Below are positions 47,001 through 59,000 of a stretch of DNA of 64,000 nt, one piece after another. Location of the stretch: contig OV884059.1 in assembly GCA_930367215.1 (NCBI GenBank), positions 234,731,803 to 234,795,802 on the forward strand, read 5' to 3'. Numbering within the stretch: the stretch's first letter is position 1; each line of letters starts with the position of its first letter. Origin of the DNA: Pollenia angustigena. Taxonomy: Eukaryota; Arthropoda; Insecta; Diptera; Polleniidae. The translations under genes and the position numbers were made by a program. The notes beneath the pieces are model-generated. The model worked only from the letters and a program-made list of their open reading frames with translations, was not told where the DNA came from and ran no database searches.

Positions 47001-50000
47001 AATAATTTTAGCACTCAAAAAAATCTTGTTTTTATGCGTAGGAATTTGTTTCAAACGGAAATAATGTTTTAAAATTTAATGCATTAAAGAAATTAAACAG
47101 GCCTCTTAATTTGTTTATAGTTTATTTATTTGAAATATACAAAAGAATTTGGTGTTTATTTTAAGAGTATTGCATATGAGTAGCTTGAAGTTATTTCATG
47201 TCTGCTTACACAAAAAAAATGCTCCAACATATTTCACCAATTAAAGCATTAGTCAAAAATAGAATCAGTTTTAATTAAAAATCTTATCAAGTGAATTAAA
47301 CATTTAATCAAGTGAATTAAACATGTAATCAAGTAAATTTAACGTTTAATTGATACTATTTATTTGTTAACTGGTGAAAATTTAATAAATTTTTTAATTA
47401 ATATCACAAATGTTTTAATTGAAATCAATTTTTATTTTTTTCTATATACAGGCATCATGTCTACGAGGTGCAAACGGCAAATACATTTCCATTGGGACCA
47501 ACGGAAAATATAGCAGAAGCGCCACATCTGCAATTTGTTTTATGGGCACCTTACAACAATAATTTAATATCCAGTGGTGTTAGTGGGGCAAATGGAACTT
47601 CTAGCACAAGTTACAATTCGTCAGCATTAGCAACAAATACGCCGATAACTCAGTTATCTGCACCCACTAGCATTAGTCCGCTATTGAATAGTTTAGGCAG
47701 TGGCGCAAGTGTTGCGAATCTAGTGAAACCTCCTCCACCCATACAACTGCAACAACAAAATCAAGATGCAAGCACATCATCTATAAGCAATAGTTTGACC
47801 AAAGCTCTGGCTCAAAATCAGGCGATAGCTTTTGTTCACGAAAATGACATCTACTATAAACCGAAAGTCCAGGGAGAACTTGTGTGTCGTATTACTACAA
47901 CTGGTGAGTGAGTTTTAATACACAAATAAATCCCCTTTGATTCAGAGGAAACAGGTGTGGAGTTCGAAGTTTTTTAGAATCGATTTTTCTTTAAATGTTT
48001 ACTTACCGATTACACAGGTCTGCGAGGAAAACTCTTTTTTTAATAACTTCATATAAAACAGGTAGATGTTGGTATTACAAATATAAACTTCGTTTTAGGC
48101 CCCTATTACGGTTTACAACTCAACTCAGTTGAGTTGTAATAAATACAACTGGTTGTGATCAGTTGTAATTTTTGTTATGTTTTTGTTCACCGCAATTTAG
48201 CAAAGTTGTAAACCATAATACAAAAATTAAGAAATTACAACTCAACTGAGTTGAGTTGTAAACCGTAATAGGGACCTTACCCTGCAAATAAAATTGGACC
48301 ACCTGACCCATTTTGATAAAATGGACTACTCCATGGACTAGTCCGATGTAATGCAAGCATGGACCATGTCATTGTTAAAAAGTGTTTGTAGTGAGACGAC
48401 ATGTCTTCGTTTTTTAACGACATGCTTTCGTTTTTAAACGACTTCAAAACTAATCCTCTTGAGTATACCATGGAGTAGTTTTAAAACTACTCCTTTGTGG
48501 TCCAAAGGTGGGTTATATACCATGGAGTAGTTTTAAAACTACTCCTTAGTGGTCCAAAAGTGGGTTATATGGTCCTCTCCTAGGACATCGTAATGTTAAA
48601 TAGACCAGGTTTTTTCCATACGTTTGGGTTACTTTTGGACTAGTCCTGGTCCATTGTGGACTACTCTTTACACGCGTGTTTGGACTGGTCCTATTATTTG
48701 CAGGGTAATGTTACACATTACATTAACGAAATAACCAGGTATGGGCACCACTACGTTGAAAGCTTTGCATGTGTGACTTTGTATTGGTTTGTTTACCAGT
48801 GTTGCAAAATTGAAATTTTGAAATAGTACTGAACTTCAACTTAAAGAGTATTTTTCCCACCAAATGGTACTTTTTGTTAAAAAAAAAACAATAATTTATG
48901 AAAAAAGGAGGAACAAAAAATATTTTATTAAAATTCATTTATCTAAGTAAATAATAATTCTGTTATACATAAGCGTCAAGCGCCCCATCCATTTCCAATA
49001 TTATTGTATATGTTATTCGACATATTATTTCTATATGGCCACATATTATTCAATAAGTGGCACAATGGTTTCCATTAAAATATGGCGCAACCCTATTAAA
49101 GAAAAAACACAAACTATAAAGCAAAACAACATAGTACATTGTTGCAAACTCATTTCACATATATTGCACTTCTTTTCTGATTTCGATTCTTGCCAATATA
49201 TTGTGCCACCTTCGAATATAGCCCATTGGCGATAAAATTGAACAGTTAGGTACTGCCTGTTTGTAGAACGCGAGCGCAAAAGTGACTCGTTCAAAATTTG
49301 TTTTTGTTTTAAATGTATGTAAGTTAAGCGAGTCACTTTTGTGCTCGCGTTCTACAAACAGGCAGTTATTATGCAAGTGTATGAGCCGCTTAAGGTACGT
49401 TTTTTCAGTATTTTCTAAAAAAATATTTGAAATAGTTCATATATTTATGAATAAGTAAATAAGTTAAAGATTTTATTTCTGCCAACATATTGTAACTACA
49501 ACAGCAACTACCAGTTGATTTTAATAGATATTTAGTTTTAATCAAACTTGAAACAGTTTCTACATGTAATCGATTTCATTCTTTGCTTTTTACATCATTT
49601 TGCATTTGAAAATGTGCGTTCAATTGATGCTCAGAAATGTGGTATCGATAAAATACCAAAAGAAATATATGAAATGTCAGCAAACATTAGCTTCGTTCTT
49701 AATATTGGATATATTTTTCCAAGAAATTTAAATATATTCAGTTCTGAAATGCTTTATTTTTGAAAGATCCGCTAGAACACGGAATTGAGAATTGATATTA
49801 TTATAGTTTTCGTTTGTAAATAACATTTTTTCGGAAACAATAACATTTTTGGATTGAAGCTGATTATCACTTTGAAGGTTTTATGTTCAAAACAAAATTT
49901 AGTTTCGCACTTTGTCGAATAAAACGATTTCCCAGTTTCTTTTACTAAATAAACCATTTCCTGTATATTGCATGTTTCTATAAATATGGTTTTCATTAAA

Positions 50001-53000
50001 ATTTTCCACTAACATTTTATCCAATGCATCCGTTTTTATAAATTTTCTTGCCACTTGTAAGAACAAATATCGTATTCTGGAAAGCAAAATATGAATCCTG
50101 GCGTCCACGCTTTGCATTTCAATAAAAACGTCGTTAATCATTTTTAAAATACAACATTATACATTTTGCAACAAACATATGATAACCTAAGCCTGCTATC
50201 GAAATGATCACATCAAAGTTAAAAAGCTCTTGGGATAAAAAGTACAAAAAACCCTGCGGTATTTTTAATATGAAAAAGTACTGAAAAAAGTACCAAAGTA
50301 CTGAATTTTTCAACACTGTTGTTTACGTTGGCATTTTTTGGTTTTATGCCACTTTATTGGTAATTACCCGAATTTGGTATAATTTTTACTGTCGTGGATG
50401 TTATTTGAAACTCTTACTTCAGATACCCAAATAAAAACCAGATTACATTTCAGTGATCACAATTATTTCTTTTTTAATATTTTTGATAAAAAAAAAACGC
50501 ACAGCCTTCTTAACCAAAGTCTCATTTTTTTTAGAAAAATTAAATTAAAAAATTAAAAACGTTATTGAAACGAAAAACTTGCCTGAGGGAAGATTTGTTT
50601 TCATTATTCCAAGATATAATCAATATTATTTTAATCTTGCAAACTGTTAAATTCTTTAGTTTGAAGAATATTTAACGCCCTTTGCAGTTGTAAAACTGAA
50701 TTACGAAAGGGACAGTTGTATAGAAACCTGTAAGCATTTTGTTTACTAAATGAGGTATAAAGGCCTGTCCTTGACGAAACGCATTGCAGACGTCCAATTT
50801 TGTTCCTCTTTTTCGAGCATTGCTGGCTGCATGTCATGAATAAAATGAACTCCAAGACGTCAATTGTTGCTGGTTTATAAGCATAAACCAGTGACTTCAC
50901 AACCCTATTAAAAATAATCAAGAGGTGTCATATCGCACGGACTTCATGTCTAATTGACAGTTTATTTTCTGTAAATCAAAACATTTGTGATAAATAAGTT
51001 GCGTCCGTTTACTCATGAAGTTGCCTATAAGTGGCGAAAATCGATAGCTGATTTTCAAAGTAAATTTAAAGAATTTGGTGGCGTTGTTCCAGCATGAATA
51101 TATTTATGATGATGTGCCTGAGCAAAAAGTGAAAGCAGTATGACAGTTCGTTTGACAGCTAACCTTTCGTAATCTCTAAGGGGCTAACAAAACACCCACT
51201 ATAAAGGAATGGCAATAAGCATTTTGAACCTTCCCTTAACCAAATGTGGAAGTAAAACTTATTAGTTTAGGAGTTTTATTTTATATTTAATTAATTGTCT
51301 TATGTTTTTTTGTTAATTTATTTAAAATTACAATAAGAATCTTAACAGTTTAAATAATATTGATCTTCTTTCAATGAGTTTTTTTGTGTTTTGGCTTCTT
51401 TGTATATGTCTTTTTAATAAAAAAAACTTCAGTTTTTTATCAGGTGTAATATCATTTAAATCGGGTAATTCCGGTTCATCTCAAGTGTTATTTTTTATTT
51501 TGCTGGTCGTAACACTGATGTATACACATCGTTCGCTCTTTTTGAATTTTCAAATTGAATTTGCCCATAGCTGGAGATAACGGTACATTTGTGTTTTTCG
51601 ATGGATATTTCTCTTCCTGATTGAAATGCTGGTTTGATTAAAATAAAGTTAAAAAGACTACTGGGGTCCTATCACCGATATCGAGCAAAATTTATCGATT
51701 TTTTTTTTTTTGTTGTTGGTAGCATGACTCGATATCGAAAGAAATGTATAGTGATTTGAGATGATAGCATTCGATCTTTTGAGCTTTCATTCGGTACGTC
51801 AGTGTCTATCGTATGCAAAAAAATTTGATCATTTACTCGATATCGAATGCGGTGATTAGACCCCTGAACAACGCATCGAATAGTGGCTGATTGACTTTAA
51901 TCGGATAAAAAGTTCAAGTAGATCAAATGTAAGAAACACCTCTAAAAATACACCCTTTACTATGATGTTTTGGAACTCAACTGCACTAATGCGATTATGT
52001 ATTTTGTAATAAGTATTTACTTAAACGATTCTTTAACATATTGTTACGAAAGTTAAATTATCTTAGAATTATTTATAGTTATAGTTATAAGTTATCTTGT
52101 AAGTTATAGTTTTATGTTACTTAAAATTGTCATGTATAATTTTCAACACAACTGTTATTTTAAAAATAATTCCTATATAAATTTCCCAGTAATTTCTAGA
52201 AATGGTTATAGAACATAATAAATAGTTTTTACGGGAAGGTTCAGGAAAAATCTAGAAATAATTATGAAATATAAAAAGGGGTGACTCATGTAAAATTAGT
52301 TTAGTCTGTTTTGAAAAACGGTTCTGTTCGTAACTAACAATTGTGAACAAAATAATTAATTTCAATAAAGTTTGTTAAGTTGAATAAGTGTGTGTTTTTA
52401 TTCGGATTTGCAATTAAAAGAACTCAAACGCGTTTATTAAAGGAAAAACGTAACAATTGGTGTCAGAAGTGAAATTGCAATAAAAAAAAAAAAAAAAAAA
52501 AAAAAACAAACAACAATGAAATTCGAGGAACTTAAAGTTGAACACCTCAAGAAAGAGTTGGGCAAGTTGGATCTGCCTACTGCAGGAAATAAAGCTGAGC
52601 TGCAGAAAAGATTAATCGATGAATTTAAGCGACGCAATATTGACATCGCAACTTATGAATTTGAAGAAAAAGAAGAAATAGAAGTTGCTACCCGTGCAAT
52701 ACCAAGCAACATGGATCTCAGCACAATGTTTGCTGCAATGATGGAGAAATTGACAGAAACTTCGAGAAATCTAGAAAAAATGGTGAAAGATAATTCAGCA
52801 GAAACATCTAGAAAAATGGAAGAAAATTCTAGAAAAATGGAAGAAAATTCTAGAAAAATGGAAGAAAATTCTAGAAAAATGGCAAAGGAAAATTCGAATA
52901 CCATCGTAGCCGAAATTCAAGAAAATTCAAGATTGACAAACGAAAAACTTGAGAAGCTTCAAGAGATTTCTACTGCTATAAATGAAAGAGTAGACGATAT

Positions 53001-56000
53001 GGAGATAGAATTCAACCAGAAGCTGTTTGATGTTAAAACTCAAGTCACGGATGTAAAAACACAAGTCACTGTTTTTGATGGAAAACTACATCATTTGGAA
53101 GAAAAAGTAAATAGTCTTCAGTGCCAAGAGGGAGTGGTGCGAGTTTTTCCAGAAGTCTCGAATAGAATAAGAGCTCCAAGTTTTGACGGCAGCTCACCAT
53201 TGAATGTGTTTAAGTTCCAGTTTGACACAGTTGCCAACAAAAATGCATGGAACAATGAAGAAAAAGCCATAGAGCTGATTCTGGCTTTAAAAGGAACTGC
53301 AGCTGAAATTCTAGAAAGTGTACCAGTAAGTTGCAGAAATAATTATGATGACATTATGGCAGCACTGCAACGCAAGTATGGTGGTGAACATAGAAAAGAA
53401 ATATTCAGAATGGAATTACGGGGTAGAGTACAAAAGCCAAACGAGACGCTACAGGATTTCGCATTAGAGATTGAGCGCTTGGTGCAGCTTACTTATCCAG
53501 GTGAAAGTCATCCATTGCTAGATCATTTTAAGACCGAGGCATTTGTAAACGGTATACGGGATGCTGATGTAAAACTAGCGGTATGTGCATCACAGAAGCC
53601 ATCATTTGCAGAAACGGTATCATTTGCCCTAGCACAAGAAACCGCTAGAATAATTTCAAAACCGCATATATGCAAGGTGCGCAAGCTCGATATAACAGCC
53701 GAAGACGAAGGAGATATTTTGAAGGAAATGAGAAGCATGAAGGAGGCAGTTTTGCAGGCTTTGGGAGAGAAGCAAAGTAAAAACAAAGTAAAATGCTATA
53801 ACTGCGGTAAAACTGGCCATATTCAGCGAAACTGCAAAGCACCAAGACGACGATCGAGATCTTCCTCGCCACCAGGAAACAACCAACGTGCTAGTCACCA
53901 GGTGGCACAAGAGTCACCTTTAAACTAAAAATAGCTAGCACCGCGGGGCATGGGCTAGCTTCCACATCTGAGGGCCCCACAATCTCTATATCAGTAGTGC
54001 AAAGGAGTAACAGGAATCTTACTGCTTGTGGTTACATTAATGGTCAAAAACGCATTCTTACTGTGGACACTGGGGCATCACATTCCATTATAAGGCCCGA
54101 TTTAATACAAAAATCAATCGAACCACTAAGCGGGGTAAGTCTGCGAACAGCTACAGGCGAGTCTGCCACTGTCTATGGAAAAGTAAAAGCAGAATTAAGT
54201 ATGGCCAATGCAATCGCCCATCACGTATTTATTGTGGCTGATATTGTAGACGAGGTAATCATTGGCGCAGATTTCATGATTGAACATGGTATTCATTTGG
54301 ATATGGGTCAGCAAATTATGTATTGGCGTGATGCGGAAATACCCCTTGAAGTTGGATACGAAACCAAGGCCCATGTAAGACAGCTAATCGCCCTTCAACG
54401 TGAAAAACTGCCACCCAAATCAGAAATCTTAGTATGGGCGCGAATGGAGGGAGATTGTGAGGACAACAGTTTATGGGTGGTAGAGCCAGCAGAAGTTAAA
54501 GGAGATATCGTAACAGCGAATGCCCTCGTAAAACCCAGCAAGGGTCTAGTTCCTGTGAGAGTATTAAATTTATCCAGCAGTGAAAAAGTCCTTACGCAGA
54601 ACTTCAAGATTGGACAATGTACTTCAACAGAGGCAGTAATTAATTGCGAGCAGCATCAAGGCGTAGCCAGGAGAATTAGCAAAGACCACGAGCCACTAGA
54701 GGAACATGTGCGAAAATGGACCGAAAAGCTAACACCGCCTTGCAAAAATAAGGCCAAACAACTACTAAGAAAATATGCCTCTGCATTCGCTTTGAAAGGT
54801 CAAAACCAAGGCAGAACGTCAATCGTGAAACACGAAATCACCACAGGCGAAGCTAAGCCAATAAAACAGGCGCCAAGAAGCATTCCTCTAGCAAAGCGCA
54901 ATGAAGTAAAAGAGCTAGTTAGCGAGATGGAAAAGAGCGGAGTTATTAAACCATCGTCAAGTCCTTGGAGCTCACCAGTGGTTTTGGTGAAAAAGAAAGA
55001 TGGGAGTACCAGATTCTGCGTAGATTACAGAAAACTGAATGACGTCACGAAAAAAGATAGTTATCCATTGCCTAGAATTGATGATACCTTGGACACGTTA
55101 GCCGGAACGGAATGGTTTACTACATTGGATTTGCAGAGCGGTTATTGGCAAGTGGAAATTGCGGAAAATGATAAGGAGAAAACTGCGTTTAGCGCAAGTG
55201 ATGGCTTATGGCAGTTTAATGTGATGCCATTTGGACTCTGCAATGCTCCGGCTACATTCGAGCGTTTAATGGAGCAGGTGTTAAAAGGTCTTCACCGAAA
55301 GACATGTTTGGTGTACCTTGACGACATTATTGTAATGGGGAAAACATTTGATGAACACCTGAAAAACCTAGAAGAGGTGATGAAACGTATATCAATGGCA
55401 GGACTAAAACTAAATGCTAAGAAATGCTCACTGTTCCAGAAGGAAGTAAAATACCTGGGACATCGTGTAACCTCCAAAGGCATCTCAACGGACGACGATA
55501 AAATAAAAGCTGTAATGGATTGGCCACGCCCGAAAAATATTCATGAATTACGCAGTTTTCTAGGCCTATGTACATACTACAGGCGCTTTGTGCCAAACTT
55601 TGCAAATATTGCTGCAAGTTTACACGAATTGACTAAAAAGGCGCAAAAATACATCTGGAGTGAAGCACAGGAAACAGCATTTCAGAAACTAAAGGAATTG
55701 TTGTGCTCAGCACCAATTTTGGCTTACCCCATTACTGGAGAGAAATTTGTGCTTGATACCGATGCGAGCGGATACGGAATTGGAGGTGTGCTTTCCCAAG
55801 TGGTCGATGGCGTAGAGCGAGTCGTGGGCTATTACAGCCGAATACTTTCGAAGCCTGAGAGAAATTACTGCGTGACGCGAAGAGAGCTTCTGGCAGTTCT
55901 AGAGTGCGTAAAACATTTCCACAAGTATTTGTATGGTCAACATTTTGAGTTAAGAACAGACCATTCTGCACTAAGGTGGTTGCTGCAATTCAAGAATCCG

Positions 56001-59000
56001 GAAGGTCAGATAGCTCGCTGGATTGAGCGCCTACAAAGTTATGATTTTACCATTGAGCACAGAAAAGGTGGAAAACATGGCAATGCGGATGCTCTATCAA
56101 GACGACCCTGCAAACTGGAATGCAAGCATTGTGTAAAGGCTGAAGGAAAGGAATACAACTGTGAAGTTCGCCTACTGCAGATAGAGTCCAACGAAGACTG
56201 GTCAATGGCACAGAAAGCTGACCCTATATTAGAGAAAGTTATGATGGCCAAAGAAGAAGGCAGAAGGCCGAATCGAAACGAAATATCATCTGAAAGTCCC
56301 CTAACAAAAGCCTACTGGGCCCTATGGAACAGCCTACAGTTAATAAATGGCTGCCTGTACCGAGCATGGGAAAGTGCCGATGGAAAATCAGTTCGTAACC
56401 TCATTGTAGTGCCATCGTCAAAAGTACATGAAGTTTTAAATGAATTCCATAATGGTCCAAGTGGTGGCCATCTTGGCATAACAAAAACACTACAAAAATT
56501 AAAACAACGTTTCTACTGGGTTGGGTGCCAACAAGCTGTGGCCGATTGGATATCAAATTGCACCCAATGCATTGCCGCCAAAGGACCAACAAGGAGAAGT
56601 CGGGGACCGCTTCAACAGTACAATTCGGGTGCCCCATTCGAGCGAATCGCAATGGATATAGCCGGACCTTTTCCTGTGAGTGATGCCGGCAACCGTTATG
56701 TGTTAGTTGTTATCGATTACTTTAGTAAATGGCCAGAGGTGTATGCCATCCCAAATCAAGAAGCCAAAACCGTTGTGGACGTATTTTTGAATAACTGGGT
56801 GTGCCGCTACGGAGTTCCAATAGAATTACACTCTGACCAAGGCAGAAATTTTGAATCTGCTGTGTTCAAAAAAATGTGCGAATTGTACGGAATAAGGAAA
56901 ACTAGAACAACTCCTTTGCATCCACAATCCGATGGCATGGTTGAAAGATTTAACCGCACATTAGAGGAACACTTGCGTAAAGTAGTAAGCACTCATCAGA
57001 AGGACTGGGATGAACACATTCCAAAGTTTCTGTTGGCATATAGATCAGCTGTTCATAATTCCACCTCTCGTACACCTGCCAAAATTGTCTTTGGAACGGA
57101 GCTCAGACTACCTGGAGATCTAGAATTTGGTGTTAAGCCTGGACCAACAGATGGCAGCAATGAAGGCTCTACCTCACAGGAACAAGATGACCTTAATGAA
57201 CTTCATGAGTTCGTGCGAAGTCGGATTAAGCTGTCCAGTGACAAGATGAAAGCCAGATACGATCGAGCGGCAAATTCGGAAGGTTTCAAAGAGGGCCAGT
57301 TGGTTTTACTTTTTAATCCGCAACGAAAGAAAGGACTATCTCCAAAGCTGCAGACTCATTGGGATGGCCCATATAAAGTAATAAAGAAATTGAATGACGT
57401 GGTGTATCGGATCCAGAAATATAAGAGCCCAAGATCAAAAATGAAAGTGGTACATCTAGAACGACTAGCCCATTATGGAAAAGGAGAATCTGAGCCTATT
57501 CGGGACGAACAGGCTTAAGTGGAGGGCAGTGTTACGAAAGTTAAATTATCTTAGAATTATTTATAGTTATAGTTATAAGTTATCTTGTAAGTTATAGTTT
57601 TATGTTACTTAAAATTGTCATGTATAATTTTCAACACAACTGTTATTTTAAAAATAATTCCTATATAAATTTCCCAGTAATTTCTAGAAATGGTTATAGA
57701 ACATAATAAATAGTTTTTACGGGAAGGTTCAGGAAAAATCTAGAAATAATTATGAAATATAAAAAGGGGTGACTCATGTAAAATTAGTTTAGTCTGTTTT
57801 GAAAAACGGTTCTGTTCGTAACTAACAATTGTGAACAAAATAATTAATTTCAATAAAGTTTGTTAAGTTGAATAAGTGTGTGTTTTTATTCGGATTTGCA
57901 ATTAAAAGAACTCAAACGCGTTTATTAAAGGAAAAACGTAACAATATTAATCATATTATTTCTGCACATGTGTGTTTTAATATTTTTAATAGGCCAGGCT
58001 GGCATTGTTTATAATGGAATACCAGATTGGACATATGAAAATGTTCCGGAGTTGGATAGTGGCAGTAGTATGGCATTTTCACCGGATGCTTTTTATTTGG
58101 CATTTCTTTCATTTAACGACAGCGATGTTAGCGAATACAAGTAAGTATTCTTTATTCTATTTAACTTGTGCAACCACTGTTAAGCCATAATTATTCAATT
58201 TAGATATACTTGGATGGGTGACGATTTGAAATATCCAGCTGTTCTTACACAACGCTATCCCAAGGCAGGCTCTATTAATCCCAATATAACCGTTAATGTC
58301 GTTAATCTATCCGTCCTTAAATACATTTTTCCCACACAAATCAAACTTCCGCCCGAGTTGGCGAATGGCAGCTATATTGGTGGCCTTACATGGGCCACAC
58401 CCATTGATCTATCAGTCACGGTAACGAATCGCGCACAAACCAAAGCACACACAGTGCTCTGTCGAGCTCCAGAATTTCATTGTAATATTGCACATACCGA
58501 AGTAACGGTAAATGATGGATGGGTCTTACCTGCGGAGAGGCCCATATTTTCGGCCAAACTAAATAATCAATTGAAAAATCATTCCAATAATACAAATATT
58601 AATGAAAGCTTCCAAAATATAACGAATGGTCAAACCACTTATGAAATACCCAACGGTGGTTATTTACTAAAACGTCTTCCGGTACGAGATGGTGAACACG
58701 GCCATTTTCGTCATGTGGTTTTTATTTCATCAGTGGATCGCAGACCAGTTCCTCTTACGATGGGCCGTTTTGAAGTAACCGAAATTGTTGGTTGGGATGA
58801 GGCTAACGAAATTGTATACTTTATGGCTGCTCCTGAGAAGCGACCTGGAGAAAGGCACCTCTACAAGATCAGCCTTAAGTTGAATGTTACAAAAACGAAT
58901 CGCACCTACATCACCTCATCACAACCCACATGTCTGACGTGTGATAATACGCCCAGCACGTTTAAACTAAATAATAGTCGTCCGGCTAGAGATCCCCAAG

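Larger units (their letters stand above)
52042..57943 (+). mobile_element. Complete Ty3/Gypsy LTR retrotransposon
   Basis: A 5902-bp element flanked by a perfect 4-bp duplication ATAT (52038-52041, 57944-57947). It has two 414-bp LTRs, a tRNA primer site, gag, pol in the -1 frame and a purine tract. pol order is protease, RT, RNase H, integrase, which defines Ty3/Gypsy. Only 11 nt separate the pol stop and the 3' LTR, so there is no env. All domains and both ORFs are open, so it may be active. It lies in the sense orientation in a DPP-like gene intron. Clade within Ty3/Gypsy was not fixed. Confidence 0.95.
47904..57992 (+). other. 10-kb intron of the DPP-like gene
   Basis: Held between donor GTGAGT (47904) and acceptor TAG (57990-57992). 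It contains MITEs at 48101, 48280, 49252 and 51663 and the 5.9-kb Gypsy element. The region 49385-51660 has no recognised element; a 96-codon minus frame at 50631-50921 has no known domain. Without the Gypsy the intron would be about 4.2 kb. Confidence 0.75.

Noticed and set aside
50631..50921. 96-codon minus-strand frame in the DPP intron
   Set aside because: No domain, no splice context and a composition like neighbouring noncoding DNA.
57519..57529. A possible env gene in the Gypsy element
   Set aside because: Only 11 nt lie between the pol stop and the 3' LTR, so no envelope gene exists; it is a retrotransposon, not an errantivirus.
58005..58190. 61-codon frame starting at an ATG
   Set aside because: It is a different frame over the real DPP exon 57993-58140 and runs into the intron.
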